From: Triatoma infestans
Taxonomy: Eukaryota > Arthropoda > Insecta > Hemiptera > Reduviidae
Reading direction: 5' to 3'
DNA length: 64,000 bases
Assembly (NCBI GenBank): GCA_011037195.1
Contig: JAAEAF010001588.1
Span: 62,001 to 126,000, forward strand
Of this stretch, positions 43,496-54,469 are shown piece after piece; within the stretch, counting starts at the first letter, position 1, and each line of letters opens with the position of its first letter. Made by a program: the position numbers and the translations under genes. Below the pieces are notes generated by a model that saw only the letters and a program-made list of their open reading frames with translations, searched no databases and had not been told where the DNA came from.

Positions 43496-44329
43496 TATTT
43501 TAAATAAGGATTCTTGTTTTTTTTTAAATAATTCATTAAGTAATAAAACTGGCAAAGAGATGTGTAAACTACTTTGTGTAGGACTACAAAGAGATACTGC
43601 GCATAAATTATCGGCTTAGTAAAGCTCTTTTAGAAAGAAAACAAAGTCAATTGCCAATATTTGACTTTTACATGGCACCTCTCCATTAAAAAAAACAAAA
43701 ATCAAAGGTCAAATGCTAATTACTTTTTTTTCTCATTAGGAAATATAAATATTGAAACGGTAGCTGAATACAAATGAATTCAACGTAGAAAATCAATGAA
43801 GGGGTATCATAAAAAAAGAAATGTAGAAAAATTACAAAAAATAAAATAAAAGAAACCATTCAGGTATAAACTCTAAAATGAATATGAGTGGAACCTGATA
43901 TTGTAGTATAAAAAATAATAATAATAAAATAAACCCAAAGAGAACTGAAATTTATTGTGGGAAATCAAGTTTTTAAAGAAAATTTTTTCTTTAGTAAAAA
44001 AATTCCCTTTAGGGAATTTTGCTTTGTTTTGGCTTTGACGCAAACTTGCGTTGTTTTATTATTTCAGGTTATTATTACATTTCTTTCTTTTTGTTAAACC
44101 TTGTTTTTGACGTATGTTAGTTTACATTGAATAAATAAAGGACTAAACAGTGATATACCTCGGTGGTGAGTGTGTTTTTATTAAAATTAAGAGAGACTGA
44201 ATTTTTTAAAAAACCATACCGTATAATTCTATATTTGAACAGCAAATTTATTTTTTTGAAATAGGGGTTAACTGTTAATTTAGTAATGTAATTCAACAGG
44301 GCTTTATAAACTTGTTTCTATCGTGACCC
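43496..44329. other. Intronic DNA, nothing recognised
   Basis: AT-rich, with AATAATAATAA near 43915-43925 and an imperfect hairpin AAAATTCCCTTTAGGGAATTTT at about 44009-44030. No gene seen. Confidence 0.5.
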
Positions 44330-44334
44330 CTTTT

Positions 44335-44800
44335 TTCTTTCTCTTACTCGTAGCAATATTTTTGAAATTAAGTTTCAACCGGAAATACACGTTTTGGGGT
44401 GCCCTGAATAGGAAAAAATCTTTTTAGTGAATGGTCTTTATGTATGTTTTGACAGAATATCCCGAGAACAAAAAGTCACAGAAAGCTCAAACTTCATATT
44501 CCGTTTGGGCACTAACACGCATCAGACGCGAAGATTTCTGGCAATACTATTATATTAACACAAGTGCGACTTTACTGAACTTTTTTTTTTTAGTTTTTCG
44601 TGATTTCCTTGAAACTTTGTATGCTATCTAAACACATAAATACCAATCATATTTATTTGAAGCATTTTTCTAAAAACATTGACTTTAGACGGGTATTAGA
44701 GAGACCTGTCAGTTAGTTTAAATTTAAATTTCTCATTTTATATATTATGCATTACGGCAGTAAGGTGAGTGTTTCACACCAGATTTTTATTTTTGGCATT
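44335..44800 (+). repeat. Rep-A copy, internally deleted
   Basis: Starts TTTCTCTTACTCGTAGCAAT, has CAACCGGAAATACACG and CATATTCCGTTTGGGCACTA, and ends GTGAGTGTTTCACACCAGAT. About half the usual length. Confidence 0.8.
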
Positions 44801-45734
44801 TATTAAATTAAAAAATTTTCATTAATCAAATTCAATTTTTCATTGAAAAATTATAGAGAGAAAAGAAATAAGGTAAATAAAAAAGTAAATAAAGAAAATA
44901 ACCTAGAAGATAAAAAAATTAAATTTCAACGTTATAAAAGCATATCAAAGTGTAAAACAAACGACTTTTGTTTATTTTTACATACAAACACCCGATAAAC
45001 TTTCTGCCTTTTTAAAAAGGAACAATTTAAAATTCATTACATTATAATTTATTTTATATCCTTTGTGCTTGCTTGACATAATTAATTTTATTTTTTAATT
45101 CAAATGAAAGGAGAATTAATAAAATAAATTATAGCTTTGCAGAAATATATTTAACTTTGTACTATATGTATATCTCTCCTTGGTGTTATTTAAATCAGCT
45201 ATATTAAATTATGTGTATACAAACATAAATGATTTAGAGGTACTAATAAAATCATACTTAATTAGAATATAATTAATCATGTAAATTATAATTAGAATAT
45301 TTGTGGATAAATATGAAATATCATACAATAATATAGCTGATATTCAACCGGTCTAGTGCTGCTATCTTGCTACAAACATACTCTCTCCTAATCACTGCAA
45401 TTGTGATATATTGCGATTGTGTCCCGAAAGTTTCATCACAAATCCATTGTTCCGCCCTCTCAATGGAAGAAGAAACAAAAATTCTAATGTGAAACACTCA
45501 CACCATTTTCACTTAATGCCCTCATTACAGAATTCTTCTAATTGTCGCGACTTTTATCTAAACTTGGAATTTTTACTAAACGCTAGTTTAGCGTTAATAT
45601 TAAATAAACTAGTAGTTTTAGGGGACGGAATACCAGAACTCCAACTAAAATGAACCCGCCAGGAATCCCAACTAAAATCCTATTTTTCCGGACGAAGAAA
45701 TTTTTACGAAAGAAAAGTTTAGATTTATATACAT
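44801..45734. other. Intronic DNA with Rep-A scrap
   Basis: AT-rich; ATTCTAATGTGAAACACTCA at about 45480 is the start of a reverse Rep-A fragment running to about 45600. No gene seen. Confidence 0.5.
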
Positions 45735-46430
45735 TATTATTATTATTATTATTATTATGGGATCTAAGGTCCATAAAGGGCCTCGGCCTCCCTCAACAAA
45801 TTTTTACTCCAGGCGTCTCGATCCCATGCCTTTCTCCTCCACTGCCTCATATTCATTTTCAAAAGGTCATCGTCAACATGCTTCAGCTAGCTTAATCGGG
45901 GGATCTTCTTCCTCCAGGGTGCCCTTATACGCGGGGCATCGCTGCTGCTCATCCATCCTATATGCAAATGCCCCGGCGGTTACCAAATTCATCACATTTT
46001 AATCACGGTATCAGATCATCGTCCTCATAGTGCTGCTTTATCTCTGCATTCTTCCTGAATATATTCCATTGATCACGATGGAACTATAAATTGTCCGGAG
46101 CTACCTTCTATCCCAGCAGATAGGCGGAAGCTCATCTGCAGAAATCAGGATCTAAGTCTCAGTGCTATAGGTAATGACTGGTCTGAGTACTAATTTGTAC
46201 ATGATGACCTTTGCCTTTCGGGAGGTGTATTGTTGCAAAGGATTTGCCGTATTGCTCCACAACATCTGTACCGTCTATGATTCTACTTTCAATATTCCTG
46301 GCTGATCTCATTTCTAGACTTAAGATCGAACCCAGTTATTTGAATTCTTGAATTCATTTGAATCTCTGCTCACCGATCTGCAAATCCCCAAATGTTCTTA
46401 ATCTTCGACCAGTCAAGTCTAAGCTTCCGA
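45733..46430 (-). pseudogene. LINE 3' end remnant (RTE/CR1-like)
   Basis: Minus strand: the phrase FKYLGSILS near 46335 and, near the end, MRQWRRKAWDRDAWSKNLLR with EAEALYGP before a stop, then an (ATA)n tail at 45733-45756. Both phrases are typical of the thumb and C-terminus of RTE-like LINE proteins. Many stops lie between. Only the last ~230 residues are represented. Confidence 0.65.
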
Positions 46431-46439
46431 TTTCCTCCC

Positions 46440-46665
46440 AAAAATTCAATTTCCCTGAAAGAATGTTACAAATAAAATGATAGGCTTTTTGTGTGCAGCA
46501 AATATACGTAGTTTAAAGAAAGTCGTTGAAACCATTTTCGAGAAAATTGCTATCAAAGTTACCAAAGTCGCGTTTCCAGTTGATAGATTTCGCCCGAAAA
46601 CGTCTTGTATGGCACCACTTAAACAGAATATAAAGATTTGCGCTTCCTGTGATTTTATTTGACAG
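46440..46665 (-). repeat. Rep-A fragment
   Basis: Reverse fragment: GAATGTTACAAATAAAATGA, TTTAAAGAAAGTCGTTGAAA, CATTTTCGAGAAAATTGC and GTCGCGTTTCCAGTTGATAG in family order. Confidence 0.7.
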
Positions 46666-47364
46666 AAAAGAGTAAAAGGATTCGAGAAGGATTTTAGGTT
46701 GAGCTCAAAAATAAAAAACTAAAAGTTGAAGTGCTTGTTGATTCTCAGGGTTCTATTTCGTATTATCGTCTATATAATCAGGTCTACAGTGTCACAATTT
46801 GACATAGTAATCATTCAAAAGTTTGAGTTCGGAAACTAGATTGGTAAAAGTGTAATCCCTGTTATGTACAAAAAATTGGAATATATTGCATGAAACTTTG
46901 CCTCTATTGGGGTTTTGTCTAATTTGAAATTCACCCACTCCACGTATGTATATCCTGAGTTAAATACTAAGGTTGGAATGAATCTGAGAGATGCTTCTAA
47001 CATTAAATTTTTAAATAACTGCTTTCAATACTGACTTAAGAATGGAATTTAATATGTAGAGTGCATGGGCCAAAGCCAATTCATTATGTTTGGAAGATCG
47101 ATTTTGTATCCCGTGGGTGTCTGGGTTTGTAAATTAGAAATAGCAATGCTGTGGAAGTGAAGGAATAGTGTACGGTTATGGGTGTGGGTATATGTGTTTG
47201 TGAGTGTATAATGAACATTGGATTTTAGCTGTGAGCTAGTAAAAGAAGAAGTAGGTATTAGGGGCGCTAGTGTCTGTCGGAAGCAGACGTTCAGAAAAAT
47301 ATTGCACATTAATTAGTTAGCAATGCCGTAAATATGAATATTACCACTAATGGATAAAACCACA
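46666..47364. other. Intronic DNA, nothing recognised
   Basis: AT-rich sequence without recognised genes or element ORFs. Confidence 0.5.
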
Positions 47365-47513
47365 AGTGTGATCAACGCGTCCATAAATTTCATGATTTTA
47401 TTCCTGTTTCATTTAGTTTCTAATTTATTAGATTAATTTTAATCATATACAGATTTTCTCCATGAAAACGTTGACGGATTTCATTAATTACTGCTATTCT
47501 AACTCTATAATAC
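47365..47513 (+). repeat. Direct repeat, left copy (~149 bp)
   Basis: AGTGTGATCAACGCGTCCAT...CTCTATAAT matches 48194-48343 with a handful of differences. The second half (GATTTTCTCCATGAAAACGT) is a piece of Rep-A. Confidence 0.9.
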
Positions 47514-48193
47514 CTCTTACATAAATATAGTGTTACGGTTGCAGGATGATAGTTGATAGCTAGTGTTATGAGAACACACCAGCTGACTACTTGCATTTAA
47601 ACAAATATTTTGTGATATACCTAGAAAGGAGAAAAAACTTATGTAGAGTTAAGTGTCCGAGCAAAGAGTAATGATGCTTGTTAGAAGCATTGATTGATAT
47701 CACTCGCTTGAAGAGTGGTTAACTTGTTCGTTCAAGAACTCCTGATTGCTCCAGCGGTTGTGAGTTAGTGTGGCAGCTTGTTGAACCATTCAAAGTTGAT
47801 GTTGATGTAGCGTCAAATTTGTAAACTTTAATGTTTCTCTTGTGACTACTGTTAAGCTCCCTCATATAGTAGGCTTTATTAAATTTCTCTAACCGCTGAA
47901 GACAGCTTCTAGGTGGCAGATTAGCCGTCAAAGATAATGCCCGTTCGCCAATACATTGTACTTGCCGTGACACAATGGATGTAATGTGTAGTTGACCTGC
48001 GCTTGAAGGCTCAGTGGTGGCGTCTTGATGCAGTTGCAAATGTAACTATTGAGTACTGTGTGACAAATTTACCTGGCTACTAGTTCCATTACATGATCAT
48101 TTTATGAATACTGTTAAATCAATTTATTTATTATTTACGTGGCTAGAATGCTGAAGAAAACATTGCCTTTAAAGTTAATCAATGGTTATGGCT
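47514..48193. other. Unassigned segment between direct repeats
   Basis: 680 bp beginning TGTTACGGTTGCAGGATG at about 47531. The TG start resembles a solo LTR, but no matching CA end with a short duplication was confirmed. The minus-strand frame at 47719-48039 has no recognised domain. Confidence 0.4.
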
Positions 48194-48343
48194 AGTGTGA
48201 TCAATGCGTCCATAAATTCCATGATTTTTATTCCTGTTTCATTTAGTTTCTAATTTATTAGATTAGTTTTAATCATATACAGATTTTCTCCATGAAAACA
48301 TTGACGGATTTCATTAAATTATTGTTATATTAACTCTATAATA
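48194..48343 (+). repeat. Direct repeat, right copy (~150 bp)
   Basis: Second copy of 47365-47513. The mariner element begins 24 bp further right. Confidence 0.9.
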
Positions 48344-48367
48344 TACTATATTTATTACATACTACTA

Positions 48368-49620
48368 GGGCAGGGTGAAAAGTTCTCGGCCTAGCCTACA
48401 GATGGCACTGCTATAAATGAAATGTCTGTTTTGTTATGATGGCACACTTGTTGCAAAAGTAAATACCAAATGCGAATTTGATCAGACAACTAGTTTGTTT
48501 TATAAGGCTGTTTAAAGTAAGCGTTTTGTGTGTTTTTGACAAAATGTATAAACTTGAATACCTTTCCGTCATAATATTCTTCGTTTTGGATGGTTTATCG
48601 CCAATAGAAATTCATCCAAAGTAGGTGAAAGGTGTATAAGGCGTCTGCACTTTCGTTATCAACTGTAAAAAAATGGGCAGCTGAGTTTAAATGTGGTCGT
48701 ACATCGGTTGAAGATGATTCACGTGAAGGACGGCCAAAAACGGAAGAAAATATCGAGAACATATACAATACGGTGCTAGATGATGGACGATTAAACGGTA
48801 TATGAGATAGCTAAGGCTGTAAGCATCTCAGAAGAAAGGGCACGGCATATTTTACACGAAGAACTCAGTATGAGAAAGCTTTGTGCAAGATGTGTGTCGC
48901 ATTTGTTAATCTGATGATCACAAACAAATGAGGAATCGAGTTTCTCAGAAATGTTTGTTCCGTTTTAAGAAGAACCAAACCGATTTTCTGCGCCGATCTG
49001 TCATGATGGATGAAACGTAGGTTCACCACTTTACACCTGAGTCAAAACAACATCCAAGCAGTGGGTAGAGGCTGGAGGCTCTGCAGCCAAGAAAGCAAAG
49101 AGAATTGCATCGGCTGGAAAGGTTATGGCTAGTGTTTTTTGGGATTCCAAAGGAATGCTTTTAATTGACTACCTGCCAAAGGGTCAAACAATTAATGGGG
49201 AATATTTCGCAAATGAAAAAATTAGAGAGAAAAGGCCTGGTTTGCAAAAGAAAAAATCCTCTCTCACCAGGATAATACACCTGCCCATGAAGGTGGTTTG
49301 GCAATGGGAAAATTGAGTGATTACAGGTATGAATTGTAGGAACATCCTCCCTATTCGCCAGATTTGGCTCCCTCTGACTTTCACCTATTCCAAACCTTAA
49401 GAAATTCGTGACAGGAAAATGTTTTGGGCCAAATGAAGAGATAAATAGCAGCGTTAAATGGATATTTTAAAGACTTTCCAGAATCGCACTTCAGGGATGA
49501 AATCCAGTTACTGGAGAAACGTTGGACAAAGTGTATTGAAAGCGAACTACATTGGGAAATTATACATTTAAAATAAAAAACTCATATTGACTACTAGGCC
49601 AAGAACTGTTCGCCTTGCCC
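48368..49620 (+). mobile_element. mariner (irritans/mellifera-like) element, dead
   Basis: 1253 bp with terminal inverted repeats: GGGCAGGGTGAAAAGTTCTC GGCCTAG at the left and, reversed, GGGCAAGGCGAACAGTTCTT GGCCTAG at the right. TA precedes the left end; the right flank reads AT, so the duplication is mutated. Inside is a decayed transposase. Inserted in the 35 kb intron. Confidence 0.93.
48544..49576 (+). pseudogene. mariner transposase pseudogene
   Basis: Starts near ATG 48544 and ends at TAA 49574. Recognisable phrases in several frames: LSTVKKWAAEFKCGRTSVED, EGRPKTEENIENIYNTVLDD (helix-turn-helix linker), RHILHEELSMRKLCAR, MMDET (first catalytic Asp, followed directly by a stop), the longest open part 49125-49316 with MASVFWDSKGMLLIDYLPKG, HQDNTPAHEG (second Asp) and PPYSPDLAPSDFHLF (third Asp). 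The D,D34D triad residues are all still visible, but stops and frameshifts separate them. Confidence 0.93.
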
Positions 49621-49639
49621 ATGTAACTGTACCTTACAC

Positions 49640-49870
49640 TTTTGTTTGGAACTTTTCCCGAGAAAATTCATTTAAGGGGGTTTTGGTGGAGGAGTGAGGT
49701 TATGGTGGAGGAGTGGGGTTTTGTTGGAAGAGTGGGGTTGTGGTGGAGGAGTGAGGTTATGGTGGAGGAGTGGGGTTTTGGTGGAGGAGTGGGGTTGTGG
49801 TGGAGGATTGAGGTTGTGGTGGAGGAGTGGGGTTATGCTTTATTAACAAATAAAAGAAAGAGAAAGTAAA
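49640..49870 (-). repeat. Rep-A fragment carrying the 19-bp minisatellite
   Basis: CGAGAAAATTCATTTAAGGG then GGTTTTGGTGGAGGAGTGAG is a piece of the Rep-A interior; GAAAGAGAAAGTAAAA follows at the right end. Confidence 0.6.
49685..49836 (+). repeat. 19-bp G-rich minisatellite
   Basis: Eight units of 19 bp near GGTGGAGGAGTGGGGTTAT. The unit is the G-rich block found once in other Rep-A copies, so the array grew from inside the repeat. The G runs could support G-quadruplex structure. Confidence 0.93.
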
Positions 49871-49931
49871 AAATTGTTTTATTGAGTTACAATCTCCGAT
49901 TGATATAAAATTGAATAGAACTAAACAGTTG

Positions 49932-50143
49932 GGTTTTCGTTTTGAGACCGCATTTGTTGTAAACTGACGTTTCGCCCATATTACCCATAATAGGTTTCTT
50001 CAGGGTAATGTCGCCTCCAAAGCTGAATCTACAGTGTTTCAATGTTGTTTCAGCTTTAGAGGCTACACTATTTTGAAGATGCCTATTGATTTGAGCAGAA
50101 TGTCAGTTTACAACAAATCGATAACGCAGTCACAACCCGAAGA
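49932..50143. mobile_element. Foldback element with hammerhead-like arm, decayed
   Basis: Inverted arms about 49932-50025 and 50040-50143 (TTTGTTGTAAACTGACGTTT versus TGTCAGTTTACAACAAATCG). It shares GAGACCGC and GACGTTTCGCCCAT with the element at 6402-6603. It ends about 450 bases before the last ITG-like exon. Confidence 0.7.
49966..50003 (-). ncRNA. Hammerhead-ribozyme-like motif (left arm)
   Basis: Minus strand: CTGAAGA, a CCTATTA/TAATATGG arm as helix II, then GAAACGTC. Helix I pairing is poor. The right arm (50071-50105) has lost the core (GAATGTC). Confidence 0.45.
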
Positions 50144-50596
50144 CTAAGCGTTCTACATGACAAAGGCCGTGGAAACCTGAAAGATTATACAACTAAAAAT
50201 CTAGTAAAAATTACAAGTTTGAAGAAAATTAATCAATATGTAAATTGCAATTGAGTTGCAAAATTTTAATTTTTACTTCTCTTAGTCTTCGGACGAATAG
50301 CGAAAAGGGAAGGCCAAAAAAAAAAACACTTTTAATATATATACTGTACAAAATACTTTTTACTGTATACTGTACAAAAGTAAATGGGATTAAGTAAACG
50401 CATGACATGAAAGGGATTTGGAGAAAATACCTAATAACATTACTCATAAATCATAATCGTCGTTGTTCAATGCAGACGGTCATGAGGCCAATAGTGTTGT
50501 TTGAAACAGCCGCTATTGAAAAGTATTTTAGAATTTATTTAAAATACCGTTTTAAAAGCCATTAATTTTTTTCCATCAATAAATTTCTGTTCACAG

Positions 50597-50734
50597 GTAT
50601 GCTCCTATTTCAAAGATCCAATGGTATGCATAGGACCGGTAGCTTCTGATCAGGTAAAAGACGATATTGAACGAACAGCCGGCGAGAAACGAATCACTGG
50701 GAAAACTGCTGCTTTCAATCATCTACGTCGTTAA
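50597..50734 (+). CDS. ITG-like: ITG-like prohormone, last exon with ITG peptide
   Basis: Final coding exon: acceptor TCTGTTCACAG, phase 0, 45 codons plus TAA. It supplies the last cysteines (VCSYFKDPMVCIGPVASDQV), then KDDIERTAGEKR and the C-terminal ITGKTAAFNHLRR. The KR before ITG is a dibasic prohormone-convertase site, so the C-terminal peptide would be released as ITGKTAAFNHL after trimming of the final RR, or with it. In bees and other insects the corresponding peptide is ITGQGNRIF (from memory); only the ITG and its position are kept. A last exon this far away (35 kb) may compete with an alternative 3' exon in the intron; I found none. The joined visible protein is 165 residues with all expected cysteines in one frame. 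Confidence 0.92.
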   Translation, partial: VCSYFKDPMVCIGPVASDQVKDDIERTAGEKRITGKTAAFNHLRR

Positions 50735-50900
50735 ATCGGAATTTCTGAGTCTTAATGTGTATTTGTTTGTGTTTGTGTTTGTGTGTGTGGTGAAGGGGCC
50801 TATTTTGTTTTTGTTTTTTATATTGTCAAAAAATTTCTGTTCAATTCATTTTATTTAACTATTTTGATTTGTAGTTAATTATTAATCGCCCCAATCAAGG

Positions 50901-50910
50901 AATAAATAAA
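50901..50910 (+). other. Poly(A) signal of the ITG-like gene
   Basis: Overlapping AATAAATAAA about 170 bases after the stop; further AATAAA hexamers at 50933-50949. The exact 3' end cannot be told. Confidence 0.6.
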
Positions 50911-52914
50911 ATTACCGAGAAATTAACCCAAAATAAATGAATAAATAAAACTACACTAGAGAAAGCGTAGTCAAAGCGTAATCTAGATTCTAATTGTATA
51001 CCTGTTTCCTTCCTCCTTCCAAAAGAATTTTAGATTGAAAATTATAAAATAATGAAAATCTTTTCTTTTTAAACAAAAAAACTTCTTCTCTTTATGCATA
51101 CTTTATGTTCAAAAAAAAAAAAATAAATAATAAATAAATAAAAAAAATTAATAAACAGTGTATCGGCACAGTATATATATAATATATAGAAAATATATTT
51201 ATGGATATATATATCACATAATAATATGTACAACATAATAATACATATCAAGGAAAAAATAAAATAAACTCTCAAGGAATCAAAGCGTACATATCATAGC
51301 TCCTAAAAAATTCTTAAATAAAATAAAAAACAAAAAATGAACATATCATACTTTAATTACAATTAATTTAAAAAAAAAAAATTATCTTAAACAAAAGAAA
51401 GGCGAAGAACAACATCTAACAATAATATAGTTACCAGTGAAAAAACTTCAAGAGAAGTTTGGCCTAAGATCGAGATGGCTTTAAATAAAAAATAAAAAAA
51501 GGAATTTTATTATAAATATATATCGATGTATTTTATAAAGTTTAAAACAAAGATATAATTAATAAATATATTTATTAAAATTTAATTTTATTGCTTAATT
51601 AAATATAGAAAAAAAAACAAAATTTATACTCAGGAGCGAATAAAAAAAAACAAAAAAACAAAATGACATATCAAGAAGGCCGTGAATTTATTTATTATAA
51701 TAAAAGTACAATCAACTGTTACGCAAAACAAATGACAACAATGGAGTCTCTATTTTCAAAATAATTAACTATTGTTTAGTTAAAAATTTTTTTAAGTTCA
51801 TTGTTTTTTTTTTTCTTTCATAAAATTTACAAAATAAATATAGGGGAATTTATGTTTATAAAAAACAAAACTTTAAAAAATGTATTTCTTCGTTATTAAT
51901 TAAAATTAAAATTATACATATTTAATATAAAATTTAAATATATTAAATAAATAAAGATTTATATATACATATATATAATATATATAATATATAAATAAAT
52001 TAATTAATTAATAAATCTATTATTATTAATAATATATTTACTGGCCCTGTAATTTTCAGATCTAATCTATATTATTATTAATTTTCGGCTGGTGTACTTA
52101 GAGCGCTGAAAATATTATTAATATCAAAACAATTGAAAAAAATTGTAAAACATTTATGTATGTGTGTCTATTCCTGGAACACAATATAAATAAAAATATA
52201 TTAATGTAATAAAAGAAAAAAACGATCATAGGAAGTTTTACTATTTTTTATTTCATGAAGACTCCTAGTTCCGCAGTGATGTGATGCTGCAGTACGATAT
52301 TTTGTTGATGAGAAATCTGACAGGTGGGTGCAAACTGCAGAGAATTTTCGCTGCTGCAAGGCAGTTTGGTACTTACAACTGCTAATGGAAATAACAACTG
52401 TAACCTTCAACTGGTTAGGTAAATAACGGGATCACTATAAAGTAACGCCTATTTTTTTCAGGCGGGCTTACCGTCCAATAATTAGATGTCGTGGACGGGG
52501 GCGGAATTACCTATTTTACTATTAACATTTTTTAAACTAATATTATCTTAGCGGAGTTATACGCGCAATTCTAACTGGGAACCTCCCACTTACAAGTTCA
52601 CAATCATAACTACTACATCAAACCCGTTAACTACCACAAAGTAATACTATAATGTTGATCATATTCCTTCTAATTTTGGATAGATTAAACGAGTGCCTTG
52701 TTTTTTCGTAATAATTACATAATGTGCAAGAAATATTCGACAGTAATCCGGCAAGCACTATTAACCCATCCAAAATTCCGAGGAATTAAACTCAATCATA
52801 TAGAAATCTTATCTAACATCAATTAGCATGTTTCTTGCATGCAAGACATAATACTTGCTAACTTTTTTCTCGAACACTCGAGCCGTATGGTACCATGGCA
52901 AATAGTCATATAGG
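50911..52914. other. Extremely AT-rich flank
   Basis: 50950-52200 is almost only A and T with many AATAAA and TATATA runs; it may be a long 3' UTR or intergenic DNA. 52200-52914 is ordinary intergenic sequence. No gene seen. Confidence 0.6.
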
Positions 52915-53150
52915 GAGGGGATTAGCTTAGTGTAAGCGCGCTGGACTTCACGCGGGGGTTCCGGGTTCGAGTTTATCAGTGCTGCCCTTGCATGATTCGT
53001 TCTTAGAAATCTCTATAGTGCATTGTCCGGGGATAGACAGTGTGATGTCTGTAACGAGAGATCACTTCCCAGGAGAAGTAGTGCACTGAGAAGGTTCCGG
53101 GAGGCACAGTCGATCCTTCAGGTTGCAGTGCACTAACCTCTAAAAAACAA
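52915..53150 (+). mobile_element. SINE S1
   Basis: Head GGATTAGCTTAGTGTAAGCG, B box GGGTTCGAGTTT, body ATTCGTTCTTAGAAATCTCT, and end AGGTTGCAGTGCACTAACCT before an A-rich tail. Same family as 9303-9532 and 32038-32252. Confidence 0.8.
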
Positions 53151-53329
53151 ACAACAAACACTGTCAAATATTGGTTTAGAATATGGACTATTGCATCTTC
53201 ACAGTTAGAAAAGGCCATCTAGAAATCAATTAAACCAATCATATAGAAATCTTAGATAGGCGCCTCACACGAGATAGTCACATAACGAAAATCGTCACGC
53301 CATGAAAACTAGATACCTTATTCTTTAAA

Positions 53330-53620
53330 CGTTTACTCGCAAACGATCTGAATTAGACATGAACATCAAACTCTCCCTTTAATAAGAAGAACTGGACATA
53401 CGGAATGCAATTATGGGGAACAGCCAAACCAACTCACACTAAACAGATATTAGCCATATTAAATAAGATTTTACGCACGATCACGCAATGTCCCTAATAT
53501 GTCTCGAAACGACATTACACACTGATCTAAACATCTTATGTGTTAAAGACCGAATACAACATCTTTACAAAAGATTCCACCACAAACGGGGCGCACACAA
53601 CCATCTTCACTCATTATTTT
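53330..53620 (+). pseudogene. Jockey-type LINE C-terminal remnant
   Basis: KKNWTYGMQLWGTAKPTHTK and ILAILNKILRTITQCP correspond to the WTYGIQLWG...L-R-x-I-x2-A-P-W-Y stretch of Jockey reverse transcriptases; DRIQHLYKRFHHKRGAHNH follows. Stops occur in every frame. The 3' tail probably runs to about 53830. Confidence 0.7.
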
Positions 53621-53830
53621 TCCTCTCCACTCATTTATTTATAATTATACAAAAAGTAAATTTGGTAAACTATAAAATAGGTAGAAAGAAATAGATGGAA
53701 AGGTAAGTGGAAAGAATACCCATTGGTACTATTGCGTGATATGGTGTGCACTGCAGGGGGTCACGAGACCCCTGGCGCTTCAAAACCGACCGTCTTGAAA
53801 TGTGTTAATAAAGTTAAGGTTTATTTGTTT

Positions 53831-54467
53831 AATTTTTTGTTTGTTTGACACTTTTAACATTTGGCCCTAGCCAAAAATATGTTCTGCCTTAAACATATTA
53901 GAAGGAGTGGCTTTAAATCGCTAGAGATCTGACAAAGAACAAGTTTATCAAGGAGTAGGAGATGTGGCTAGCAAGCCGCGGCTTACAATAAAAAAAATCA
54001 CTACATGGATGCAAGGATATTTCTGATAAAGGAAACTAAAAGAAAAATTAATCTGTTCGGTACGCACCGAGTGAAGGAGGGCACATGTCTGTATGACATG
54101 CAGGACAGAAAAATGAGTTATTTAGAAACCATATCTATTTCACACATATATAGTTTATTTTTCAATAACTGATTAGAATAAAATCAGTGTAAAAAGTGTG
54201 TGTTTTAAAAACAGATTTCCTGGACAAGTAAAGTCCAGCCTGTAAAATTTCAATATTGAAATACGTTGGTGGATCAAGATTAAAAAGCTGAGTTGTTGTT
54301 GAATTCAACTTAAGTATTTTTTATTATTATTGGTCGGCTAAACTTAGCGGTTGGAACCGGACAATAAACCTGTTAGAGAAGATGGTATTATGTAAACTTG
54401 GTATAACTAAACAGGAGAAAAATTGGCCTATCACCTTGATTTGAACACTTTCCAGGAAAAGAAAACA
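53831..54467. other. Intergenic DNA, nothing recognised
   Basis: No gene, RNA or element ORF recognised between the Jockey remnant and the next Rep-A copy. Confidence 0.5.
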
Positions 54468-54469
54468 AA

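Noticed and set aside
47719..48039. 106-codon minus-strand frame between the direct repeats
   Set aside because: No recognisable motif and no codon or splice support; may be chance.
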